NCBI GenBank assembly: GCA_035711465.1
Contig: DASTCC010000090.1
Coordinates: 1 to 5,358, forward strand
Source: DASTCC01 sp035711465
GTDB lineage: Bacteria; Acidobacteriota; Vicinamibacteria; Vicinamibacterales; SCN-69-37
Length of the DNA stretch: 5,358 nucleotides
Direction: 5' to 3'
The translations under genes were made by a program, and so were the position numbers. Shown in pieces: positions 1-5,358 of the stretch. Numbering within the stretch: position 1 is the first letter of the stretch; every line of letters begins with the position of its first letter. Under the pieces are notes generated by a model. It ran no database searches. It was not told where the DNA came from and worked only from the letters and a program-made list of their open reading frames with translations.

Positions 1-863
1 GTCCCCTTCGGCGTCTGGATGTCGACGCGCAGGCCGCCGAGCGTCATGTCCATGCTGCCGGGCGTCACGTCCGCGGCGGCCGCGATCGCGTAGGTCACCG
101 GCCGGCGGCTGATCTCGACCAGCGCGGCTCCCTTGGGATCGTCGAGGTTGATGACCGCCGGCGCGCCGTCGGGCAGCATCTCGAACAACCGGCGCTTGGC
201 GGCGAAGTAGTCCTCCATGTCGGCGTGGAAGTCGAGGTGATCGCGGGTGAGATTGGTGAACACGCCCGCGGCGAACCGCATCCCGTCCACGCGCTTCAGC
301 GATAGCGCGTGCGACGAGACCTCCATCACCGCTGACTTGGCGCCGCGCTGGAGCATCTCGTTCAGCAACTGCTGCACGTCGGGCGCTTCCGGGGTGGTGC
401 GGGAGGCCTCGCGGTCTTCGCCACCGATGCGGTACGCGACGGTGCCGAGCATGCCGGCGCGCAGGCCGGCCGCGTCGAGAATCGAACAGAGCAGGTACGC
501 CGTGGTGGTCTTGCCGTTAGTGCCGGTGACGCCGACGACCGGCATGCGGCGGCTCGGCGACTGGTAGAAGCGATCGGCCAGGACGGCGAGCGCCAGCCGC
601 GCATCGCGCACGACGATCCACGGCACCTCGATCGAACCGGGACGCTCGGTTTCCGCGACCACGGCAATCGCGCCACGCGACACCGCCTGCTCCGCGAAGA
701 CGGTGCCGTCGGCCTTGAGACCCTTGAGCGCCACGAAGACGGAACCGGGAACGACGCGGCGCGAATCGTAGGCAATAGCCGTGGCGGTGCGGTCATGCCA
801 CCCCGCCGACGCTGTCGGCATTGTCAGATCGCGCAGGGCGTCGACCACGTCGCCGAGGATCAC
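1..863 (-). CDS. murE: MurE, UDP-N-acetylmuramoyl-tripeptide synthetase (partial, N-terminal 287 residues)
   Basis: Cytoplasmic Mur ligase that adds the third peptide residue to UDP-MurNAc-L-Ala-D-Glu using ATP. The frame opens at a GTG (863-861) that overlaps the ftsI stop by 4 nt (GTGA); a GGAG at 874-871 sits 7 nt upstream, so this start is well supported. Visible in order: an N-terminal UDP-binding domain with DSRRV (residues 33-37), the ATP-binding P-loop GVTGTNGKTT (111-120, Lys118), the TTPEAPD segment (156-162) of the substrate site, EVSSHAL (181-187), FTNLTRDHLDFH (202-213), and YFAAKRR with Lys223 at the position of the carbamylated lysine of the family. These motifs separate MurE from MurC, MurD and MurF. 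The gene runs off the left edge, so the C-terminal domain and the motif that selects meso-diaminopimelate or lysine are not visible. The amino acid added is therefore unknown; diaminopimelate would be my guess. Confidence 0.97.
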   Translation of the reverse strand, partial: MILGDVVDALRDLTMPTASAGWHDRTATAIAYDSRRVVPGSVFVALKGLKADGTVFAEQAVSRGAIAVVAETERPGSIEVPWIVVRDARLALAVLADRFYQSPSRRMPVVGVTGTNGKTTTAYLLCSILDAAGLRAGMLGTVAYRIGGEDREASRTTPEAPDVQQLLNEMLQRGAKSAVMEVSSHALSLKRVDGMRFAAGVFTNLTRDHLDFHADMEDYFAAKRRLFEMLPDGAPAVINLDDPKGAALVEISRRPVTYAIAAAADVTPGSMDMTLGGLRVDIQTPKG

Positions 864-2869
864 CGCTGGTCTCCAATGGCTCCGTTGGGTCGTGGTGGGG
901 GACGACGGTTGAGGACGAGGGTGCACGAGCCGCCCGGTTCAATGAGCGATCCGGCGGCCGGCTTCTGGTCGATCACGACGCCGGCGCCCTGCATGCGCGC
1001 GGTCAGGCCCAGCCGCGCCAGTTCGCGCAGCGCTTCGCGCGCGCTCATGCCGGTCAGATCCGGCAGGGCGCCTTCGAGCGCGTCGCCGTTCAGGGCGACG
1101 ACGGCGGGCGCGACGATCGGTGCGGGCGGAGCGGGCCTCTCGTCGCGCGCCACAATCACCGGCGGCGCCGGATCGATCGTCGGCGTCACACCTAGACGCC
1201 GCAGGCTCGCGTCCGCGATGCGCTTGAAGATCGGCGCCGCGATCACGCCGCCGGTGTCGCCGCCAACCCGCGGCGAGTCCACCATCACGATCACCGCCAG
1301 CACCGGATTGCGCGAGGGCACGAAGCCGACGAACGACACGTTCTGCTGCGACGGCGAGTAGCGCCCGTTCACGAGCTTGTCGGCGGTGCCGGTCTTGCCG
1401 GCCACGGTATAGCTCACCAGCCGCGCCGACTTCGCGGTGCCGTCCGTCACGACGCGCTCCATGATGTCGGTGAGCGTGACCGCTGTCTCGGGCAGTACGG
1501 TCCGGCGCACCGCCTTCGGCGGAATCAGGGTGCGCTGCCCGTTCTTCACGATCGCGCGAACGACGTGCGGCTCGTAAAGCGTGCCGCCGTTGGCAATCAC
1601 GCTGGTCGCCGCCGCCATCTGCAGCGGCGTCACCGCAACCTGGTAACCCATCGACACCGACGCCAGCGCGCTGTCGTTCAGCTTCGAGGGGTCCCACACG
1701 ATACCCGGGCTCTCGCCTGGAAAATCCGGCGACGAGGGCCGGCCAAATCCAAAGCGGCGGACGTAAAGGCTGAGACGTTCGGCGCCGAGCTTCAGGCCCA
1801 CCTTGATCGCACCGACGTTGCTCGACTTGACGATGACGTCGGCGAAGGTCAGCGACTCGTAGCGGTGCATGTCGTCGATGACACGGCCGCCGAATCGAAT
1901 CATTCCCGCGCTGGTATCGATCCAGTCGGTCGGGCGCATCACGCCCTCCTCGATCGCCGCCGAGGCCGTCACCAGCTTGAACGTCGAGCCCGGCTCGTAG
2001 AGATCCTGGACCGCGCGATTGCGCCGCGCCGCTTCCGGCGCCGCCGTGTAGTCGTTCGGGTTGAACGTCGGCCAGCTGGCCATCGCGAGAATCTCGCCGT
2101 TGTGCGGATCCATGATCACCGCCGTGCCGCCGTCGGCGCGGGCGGCGTCGACGCCGGCGCGCACTTCGCGCTCGGCGATGTACTGCAGCTGCTCGTCGAT
2201 CGTCAGCTCGATCGAGCCGCCGGCCGTGGGCGATCGCTCGAGGCGGCTGAACACGTGCCGCCGCGCGTCGGTCTGCACCAGCAGCTTGCCTTCACGCCCG
2301 CGCACGGTCTTGTCGTAGGTCGCTTCGAGTCCGGCCAGCCCGACGTTGTCGACGCCGACATAGCCGAGCAGGTGCGCCGCCAGTTCGCGGTTCGGGTAAA
2401 AGCGCTTGCTCTCCTTGCGGAAGCCGATGCCGTCGAGATCGAGCGCGGCCACGCGCCTGGCCTGCATGGGCGTGGCACGCCGGCGGACGTAGACGAACGA
2501 ACGCTGCTGAGCCAGCCGCTCGCGCAGTTCTTCACGGGTCTTCTTCGTGCAGTCGTCGAGCGCCCCGCACAACGCCGCCGCGGTCTTGCCGGGATCGCCA
2601 ATCTCGGTCGGGACGGCGTAGATGGTGTCTGCGTCGACGCTGTATGCCAGGAGATGACCGTTCCGGTCGAAGATCTCGCCTCGCTTCGCCGGCGCGACGA
2701 TAGTGCTCATCTGCTGGCGATCGGCGCGCGCCACGAGCTCGGCGTGCTGCCAGACCTGGAGGACGATGAGCCGCGTCTCGATGCCGACGACCCACAGCGC
2801 CAGGACTCCCGCCGCCACCATCAGGCGGCGCGTGAGCACCCCTCGCCAGTTCGGATCGTGCGCGGCCAC
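860..2869 (-). CDS. ftsI: FtsI/PBP3-type peptidoglycan transpeptidase with C-terminal PASTA domain
   Basis: Class B penicillin-binding protein that crosslinks septal peptidoglycan, anchored in the inner membrane with its catalytic part in the periplasm. From the GTG at 2869-2867 it is 669 residues. It has a short cytoplasmic tail, one membrane segment (about 17-37), the PBP-dimer signature RGEIFDRNG (63-71), a pedestal domain, then the transpeptidase domain with STFK (295-298, catalytic Ser295 and Lys298), SSN (349-351) and KTG (492-494). A Pro/Ala-rich linker (about 566-590) leads to one PASTA domain (about 601-654), giving a SpoVD-like architecture longer than E. coli FtsI (588 residues). 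The start is chosen because AGGA lies 6 nt upstream at 2879-2876, overlapping the ftsL stop. The same frame stays open for 85 more codons, but that part lies over ftsL and resembles nothing. Its place after ftsL supports divisome FtsI rather than elongation PBP2. Confidence 0.97.
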   Translation of the reverse strand: MAAHDPNWRGVLTRRLMVAAGVLALWVVGIETRLIVLQVWQHAELVARADRQQMSTIVAPAKRGEIFDRNGHLLAYSVDADTIYAVPTEIGDPGKTAAALCGALDDCTKKTREELRERLAQQRSFVYVRRRATPMQARRVAALDLDGIGFRKESKRFYPNRELAAHLLGYVGVDNVGLAGLEATYDKTVRGREGKLLVQTDARRHVFSRLERSPTAGGSIELTIDEQLQYIAEREVRAGVDAARADGGTAVIMDPHNGEILAMASWPTFNPNDYTAAPEAARRNRAVQDLYEPGSTFKLVTASAAIEEGVMRPTDWIDTSAGMIRFGGRVIDDMHRYESLTFADVIVKSSNVGAIKVGLKLGAERLSLYVRRFGFGRPSSPDFPGESPGIVWDPSKLNDSALASVSMGYQVAVTPLQMAAATSVIANGGTLYEPHVVRAIVKNGQRTLIPPKAVRRTVLPETAVTLTDIMERVVTDGTAKSARLVSYTVAGKTGTADKLVNGRYSPSQQNVSFVGFVPSRNPVLAVIVMVDSPRVGGDTGGVIAAPIFKRIADASLRRLGVTPTIDPAPPVIVARDERPAPPAPIVAPAVVALNGDALEGALPDLTGMSAREALRELARLGLTARMQGAGVVIDQKPAAGSLIEPGGSCTLVLNRRPPPRPNGAIGDQR
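871..874 (-). promoter_or_regulatory. Ribosome binding site of murE
   Basis: GGAG on the minus strand inside the last codons of ftsI, 7 nt before the murE GTG (863-861). It supports the GTGA overlap start and translational coupling to ftsI. Confidence 0.7.
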
Positions 2870-2875
2870 GTGAGG

Positions 2876-2879
2876 TCCT
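2876..2879 (-). promoter_or_regulatory. Ribosome binding site of ftsI
   Basis: AGGA on the minus strand, 6 nt before the GTG at 2869. It shares bases with the TAG stop of ftsL (2880-2878), so ribosomes ending ftsL are placed directly on the ftsI start. This site decides the ftsI start against the much longer open frame. Confidence 0.75.
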
Positions 2880-3270
2880 ACCGCTTGGCGACGAACGACT
2901 GCGGCGGCGGCGGCGTGGCGGCGACACGCTCGAGGACGACCGCCTCGGCGTCGCCCGGCGCGGTCATGCCGAGCCGTTCGGTGGCCAGCTTCTCGATCCG
3001 CTGCGGCGCCTTGAGAGTCTCCATCTCGAGGCGCAGGTGCCGGTTGATTTCGCTCTCCGCCGCGCGCTCGCGCTGCATCTGCTCGAGCCGGTAGCCGTGG
3101 CGCAGCAGCTCGAAATGCTGCCACGCCGAAAACAGCAGGACCACGACCAGCGCGGCGCCGATCGCCAGCGACTGCCAGAGATCGCGCAGCCGGCGCTCGT
3201 CGACCTCGCGCACGATCTGGTTGTTGCGGAAGTCCTTCCGAATCTCGTATTCGAAAGTGCCCTTGTCCAT
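2878..3270 (-). CDS. ftsL: FtsL, bitopic cell division protein
   Basis: Small divisome protein of 130 residues that, in characterised bacteria, forms a complex with FtsB and FtsQ and helps activate the FtsW-FtsI septal synthase. It has a charged cytoplasmic N-terminus (1-31), one hydrophobic membrane segment (about 33-49), and a periplasmic stretch (about 52-88) rich in Glu, Arg, Leu and Met with coiled-coil character. The segment RIEKLATERLGMTAP (91-105) is the typical end of FtsL/FtsB-type (DivIC) domains. A short tail with four prolines follows. The ATG at 3270 lies 7 nt after the rsmH stop. An AGGGGG (3279-3274) sits only 3 nt from it, closer than usual. FtsL is poorly conserved in sequence, so the call rests on topology, the RLGM motif and the position between rsmH and ftsI; in this setting it is firm. 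Confidence 0.9.
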   Translation of the reverse strand: MDKGTFEYEIRKDFRNNQIVREVDERRLRDLWQSLAIGAALVVVLLFSAWQHFELLRHGYRLEQMQRERAAESEINRHLRLEMETLKAPQRIEKLATERLGMTAPGDAEAVVLERVAATPPPPQSFVAKR

Positions 3271-3277
3271 ATGCCCC

Positions 3278-4165
3278 CTACAGCTTCTCCGCGCCGCGCA
3301 GCTTCGCGCTGCGGGCCCGCGGATTCGCCGCCGCTTCTGCGTCGCCGGCGACGATTGGATGCTTGGTCAGCACCCGCACCCGCGCGCCTTCACCTCGAGC
3401 CAGGTCGCGCAGCGTGTGTTTCACCACCCGATCCTCGAGCGAGTGAAACGCGATCACGGCCAGCCGGCCCCCGCCCTGCAGGCGTGAGACGGCGGCTCCG
3501 ATAAACGAATCGAGCCCGTCCAGTTCGCGGTTGACCCAGATGCGCAGCGCCTGGAAGGTGCGCGTCGCCGGATCAATCCGTTGCCACCCGCGTGCGGCCA
3601 CCGCCCTCCGCACGATGTCGGCCAGCCGGCCGGTCGTCTCGATCGGCGCCTGCTGGCGCGCGGCGACGATCGCCCGCGCCACCTGCCGCGAGCGCCGCTC
3701 CTCGCCAAACCGGTAGATCACGTCGGCCAGCTCGCGCTCGTCGACCCGCGCCAGGAGCGCCGCCGCCGTCTCGCCGCTCGAGCGATCCATGCGCATGTCG
3801 AGCGGCTCGTCGCGGCGGAAGCTGAAGCCGCGTCCCTCGCGATCGAGCTGCATCGACGACACGCCGAGATCGGCCAGCACGCCGGCCGCCTCGCTGACGC
3901 CCTGCGCGTCGAGCACCGCGGCGATGTCGCGGTAGTCGGCGTGCACCAGCGTCACGCGATCGCCATACGACATCAGCGCCGCGCCGGCCATCGCCAGCGC
4001 GTCCGGATCGCGATCGATGCCGATCAGCCGCGACGCGCCGCCGTCGAGCAGCAGGCGCGCATGGCCGCCGAGACCGACCGTGCAATCCACGAAGGCGCCG
4101 CCGCGCTCCGGCTGCAGCAGCGACCCGACTTCCGCCGGCAGCACCGGGACGTGGCCCGCCTCCAC
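3278..4165 (-). CDS. rsmH: RsmH (MraW), 16S rRNA (cytosine(1402)-N(4))-methyltransferase
   Basis: S-adenosylmethionine-dependent enzyme that makes the N4 methylation of C1402 in the decoding centre of 16S rRNA. The product is 295 residues, slightly shorter than E. coli RsmH (313). Family motifs in order: GHVPVL (4-9) at the very N-terminus, DCTVGLGGH (27-35) of the SAM-binding motif I, GIDRDPDAL (49-57) with Asp51 for SAM ribose, ADLGVSS (98-104), GFSFR (113-117) and LDMRMD (122-127), TFQALRIWVN (203-212), IAFHSLEDR (238-246), and NPRARSAKLR (281-290) near the end. The helical recognition domain lies between about 105 and 200. The start is GTG, 3 nt after the mraZ stop, with only a weak GGGA about 8 nt upstream, so translation probably depends on coupling to mraZ. 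The start is supported because GHVPVL follows directly, as in homologues. Confidence 0.97.
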   Translation of the reverse strand: MEAGHVPVLPAEVGSLLQPERGGAFVDCTVGLGGHARLLLDGGASRLIGIDRDPDALAMAGAALMSYGDRVTLVHADYRDIAAVLDAQGVSEAAGVLADLGVSSMQLDREGRGFSFRRDEPLDMRMDRSSGETAAALLARVDERELADVIYRFGEERRSRQVARAIVAARQQAPIETTGRLADIVRRAVAARGWQRIDPATRTFQALRIWVNRELDGLDSFIGAAVSRLQGGGRLAVIAFHSLEDRVVKHTLRDLARGEGARVRVLTKHPIVAGDAEAAANPRARSAKLRGAEKL

Positions 4166-4168
4166 GAG

Positions 4169-4609
4169 CTAGATCCCAAAGTCCGACAGCGCCTTCGCGT
4201 CCTCGTCGGTGAACGGGTCGGCGACGAGCTTCGCAACCAGACGCTCGTGGTTCCAGACCTCGAGGTAACTCTGCTGGCCCAGGACGTCGACGTCGCCCAG
4301 GATCTGCGCGCTGTCGCGCAGCCGCGGCTGAATCACCACGCGACCCTGCACGTCGAGCTCGGCGACCTGGCCGTAAAAATTCACGCGATCGAGAAAGCGC
4401 TGTCGCGCAGGATTCGTGGAAGGGACGTGGGCGAGCCGCTTCTCGAGTTCGGCCCACACCGGCATCGGATAGATGCGTACGGACTGGCCCGTCAGGCTCG
4501 TGACGAACAGCCCCGAACCGTGATCTTTCTGAATCACGGCGCGGAACGCGTTCGGAACCTTGAGCCGTCCTTTATCATCTATCTTGGTCGGCGCGTTGCC
4601 CCGGAGCAC
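4169..4609 (-). CDS. mraZ: MraZ, transcriptional regulator of the dcw operon (start uncertain)
   Basis: DNA-binding protein with two SpoVT/AbrB-like halves that assembles into a ring and, in E. coli, represses the dcw operon by binding GTGG-type direct repeats upstream of its own gene. From the GTG at 4609 it is 146 residues and begins like homologues, with LRGNAP right after the start. Each half carries the DxxxR signature: DDKGR (11-15) followed by LKVP, and DVQGR (86-90) followed by VVIQP. The frame is open to another GTG at 4633, giving 154 residues. I prefer 4609 because the 4633 codon lies inside the operator repeats, has no clear ribosome binding site, and would leave a leader of about 8 nt from the predicted transcript start. 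The GGA of the third repeat, 9 nt upstream, may serve as a weak binding site for 4609. Identity is certain; the start is moderately so. Confidence 0.95.
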   Translation of the reverse strand: MLRGNAPTKIDDKGRLKVPNAFRAVIQKDHGSGLFVTSLTGQSVRIYPMPVWAELEKRLAHVPSTNPARQRFLDRVNFYGQVAELDVQGRVVIQPRLRDSAQILGDVDVLGQQSYLEVWNHERLVAKLVADPFTDEDAKALSDFGI

Positions 4610-4618
4610 GCCGACAAG

Positions 4619-4643
4619 TCCACTATGCTCCACAAAAATCCAC
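4619..4643 (-). promoter_or_regulatory. Predicted MraZ operator: three GTGGA direct repeats, 10-bp period
   Basis: On the minus strand GTGGA occurs exactly at 4643-4639, 4633-4629 and 4623-4619, separated by 5-nt spacers (TTTTT, GCATA). No further copy follows in phase on either side. MraZ of E. coli and Mycoplasma is known to bind such repeats, one per helical turn. The site starts at the predicted transcription start, where binding would block RNA polymerase. That it is bound by this MraZ is inferred from position and pattern. Confidence 0.9.
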
Positions 4644-4647
4644 TGGG

Positions 4648-4676
4648 ATAGTAGAGGCTGGACGGTGCGAAGTCAA
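4648..4676 (-). promoter_or_regulatory. Sigma-70-type promoter of the mraZ-murE operon
   Basis: Minus strand TTGACT (4676-4671, 5 of 6 to TTGACA), a 17-nt spacer, then TACTAT (4653-4648, 4 of 6 to TATAAT, with the key TA and final AT kept). Transcription would start near 4641, at the first MraZ repeat, and give a leader of about 32 nt to the GTG at 4609. This is a match by eye, but the spacing and placement next to the operator make it convincing. A second, weaker candidate lies further up: a perfect TTGACA at 4750-4745 and GAAAAT at 4726-4721, 18 nt apart. Confidence 0.72.
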
Positions 4677-4696
4677 CGGAGATCTGTGGTAAACGA

Positions 4697-4725
4697 TTGA
4701 CTCGCTGTGGCTTACGCCTTATTTT
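4697..4725 (+). promoter_or_regulatory. Possible distal promoter for the ychF-like gene
   Basis: Plus strand TTGACT (4697-4702), a 17-nt spacer and TATTTT (4720-4725, 4 of 6). It is back to back with the mraZ promoter, the two -35 boxes being 20 nt apart, and would give a leader of about 110 nt. Plausible but unproved. Confidence 0.35.
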
Positions 4726-4745
4726 CGCCAACAATGCGAAGGTGT

Positions 4746-4759
4746 GTCAAATTCTTGAC
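4746..4759. repeat. Perfect inverted repeat, 5-bp arms and 4-nt loop
   Basis: GTCAA, ATTC, TTGAC. The arms include both a minus-strand TTGACA and a plus-strand TTGACT. It may be a small operator or simply two overlapping -35-like elements; arms of 5 bp are short enough to arise by chance. Confidence 0.4.
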
Positions 4760-4800
4760 TACCACATCCAGCCCGGCGGTGAAAGCATGCGAAGGCCGCG

Positions 4801-4809
4801 TGCTACGAT
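4801..4809 (+). promoter_or_regulatory. Possible extended -10 promoter close to the ychF-like gene
   Basis: TGCTACGAT contains TGn followed by TACGAT (4 of 6), the extended -10 form, with no good -35 at the right distance. Transcription would begin near 4816, giving a leader of about 26 nt to the ATG at 4842. It competes with the distal candidate at 4697-4725, and I cannot choose between them from sequence. Confidence 0.35.
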
Positions 4810-4841
4810 TGCGGTTTTGACCCAAAGGTTTTTTCGCTGAG

Positions 4842-5358
4842 ATGCTGCACGCCGCCCTGATTGGTTTCCCCTCGACCGGCAAGTCGACGCTGTTTCAGCT
4901 GATGACGAGCGCGAAGGACGCGCCGCGCGGCAAGGGCGACACGGCCGTCGGCATTTCCAAGGTGCCCGACGCGCGCCTCGATCGCCTGACGGCGATGTTC
5001 AACCCGAAGAAGCGCGTTCCCGCGACGATCGAATTCACCGACATCGTGGCGCCCGGCCGCACCGGCGCTGCGGCCCTTGTCGATGTGGCCGGCTACAAGA
5101 ACGCCGATGCGCTGGTCCACGTCGTGCGCGCGTTTCGCGATCCGGCGGTGCCGCATCCGTCGGGCAGCGTCGATCCCGCGCGCGATGCGCAAGCGATGGA
5201 AGACGAGCTGATCCTCGCCGACCTCGGCGTCGTCGAGCGCCGGCTCGAGCGCATGGAGAAGGACCTCAAGAAGAACAAGTCCGCCGAGCTCGAGAAAGAG
5301 AAGGCGCTGCTCGAACGCTGCAAGACGGCGCTCGAGAACGGCCAGCCCTTGCGCGCGC
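4842..5358 (+). CDS. YchF-related (Obg-family) GTPase/ATPase with altered switch regions (partial, N-terminal 172 residues)
   Basis: P-loop NTPase related to YchF/OLA1, ribosome-associated proteins that often prefer ATP. The ATG at 4842 is the only ATG after an in-frame stop at 4818; AAAGG lies 13 nt upstream, a poor ribosome binding site. Visible: G1 loop GFPSTGKST (8-16), then VPDARLDRL (41-49) as in YchF, TIEFTDIV (62-69), HVVRAF (93-98), HPSG with VDPARD (105-115), DELILADLGVVERRLERM (121-138), and a charged helical segment (about 121-166) matching the coiled-coil insertion of YchF. Two functional loops differ. The switch I stretch that in YchF reads NFPFCTIEPN is replaced and about 4 residues shorter, and the DxAGL of G3 reads DIVAPG, with the following loop also about 4 residues shorter. 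The nucleotide-specificity motif and the TGS domain lie beyond the right edge. It is thus a YchF-like paralogue rather than canonical YchF, so no gene symbol is given. Confidence 0.85.
   Translation, partial: MLHAALIGFPSTGKSTLFQLMTSAKDAPRGKGDTAVGISKVPDARLDRLTAMFNPKKRVPATIEFTDIVAPGRTGAAALVDVAGYKNADALVHVVRAFRDPAVPHPSGSVDPARDAQAMEDELILADLGVVERRLERMEKDLKKNKSAELEKEKALLERCKTALENGQPLRA

Larger units (their letters stand above)
4677..4841. other. Divergent intergenic region between mraZ and the ychF-like gene
   Basis: This stretch is visibly richer in A and T than the genes and holds no credible coding frame. It contains promoter candidates on both strands, a perfect short inverted repeat GTCAA-ATTC-TTGAC (4746-4759), and a direct repeat of CTGTGG followed by similar bases (4684-4695 and 4705-4716, 9 of 12 identical, 21 bp apart). 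No terminator hairpin with a T-run is visible; the T6 at 4829-4834 has no stem before it. Confidence 0.7.

Noticed and set aside
362..796. Minus-strand open frame of 144 codons within the murE region
   Set aside because: Out of frame with murE, whose frame carries the P-loop and other ligase motifs throughout; this one is Arg/Ser/Pro-rich.
1565..3094. Plus-strand open frame of 509 codons
   Set aside because: It lies wholly antisense to ftsI and part of ftsL, is very rich in Arg, Ala, His and Val as expected for the complement of GC-rich coding DNA, and shows no recognisable domain.
2870..3124. N-terminal extension of the ftsI frame by 85 codons
   Set aside because: It overlaps ftsL, has low-complexity Ala/Arg composition, and the GTG at 2869 has its own ribosome binding site and is followed by a proper membrane anchor.
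3581..4651. Plus-strand open frame of 356 codons
   Set aside because: Antisense shadow of rsmH and mraZ, with His/Arg/Ala-rich composition and no motif; both sense genes are unambiguous.
4685..4710. Plus-strand TGTGG copies as a second MraZ box
   Set aside because: The two copies are 21 bp apart rather than 10 and lack the GTGGA form seen at 4619-4643.
4829..4834. T6 run before the YchF-like gene as a terminator
   Set aside because: No GC-rich stem precedes it, and a terminator there would cut off the gene starting 8 nt later.
4803..5323. Minus-strand open frames of 129 and 76 codons
   Set aside because: They oppose the YchF-like gene, which has clear motifs in the plus strand.

Overview
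The window holds the start of a division and cell wall (dcw) cluster on the minus strand and, across a short divergent intergenic region, the start of a YchF-related GTPase gene on the plus strand. In transcription order the cluster reads mraZ, rsmH (mraW), ftsL, ftsI and murE. It runs from about 4643 down to 1, and murE leaves the window at its left edge. The GTPase gene starts at 4842 and leaves at the right edge.

The DNA is GC-rich, with strong G/C preference at third codon positions, which is why long antisense shadow frames occur. The gene order is the widely conserved bacterial one. FtsI has a C-terminal PASTA domain, and the RsmH and MraZ sequences are ordinary for Gram-negative-type phyla. 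I think of an Acidobacteriota-like (possibly Vicinamibacteria-like) or similar high-GC soil bacterium, but this rests on general resemblance and is not proved by the window.

Layout by region: 1-863 N-terminal 287 residues of MurE; 860-2869 FtsI, overlapping murE by 4 nt; 2878-3270 FtsL; 3278-4165 RsmH; 4169-4609 (or 4633) MraZ; 4610-4841 regulatory intergenic region; 4842-5358 N-terminal 172 residues of the YchF-like protein. Gaps between the five dcw genes are 3, 7 and 8 nt plus the 4-nt overlap, so they almost certainly form one translationally coupled operon. Four of the five start with GTG.

The clearest regulatory signal is upstream of mraZ. A sigma-70-type promoter (TTGACT, 17 nt, TACTAT) is followed immediately by three exact GTGGA repeats at a 10-bp period, the expected form of a MraZ operator. 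It predicts that MraZ represses its own operon, and it favours an mraZ start 24 nt downstream of the longest open frame. Functionally, MraZ controls the operon, RsmH methylates 16S rRNA, FtsL and FtsI belong to the septal peptidoglycan synthase complex, and MurE makes a cytoplasmic peptidoglycan precursor. I see no mobile element, CRISPR array, tRNA or rRNA. No wholly new system is evident; the items most worth a second look are the MraZ operator and start question and the degenerate switch motifs of the YchF-like GTPase.
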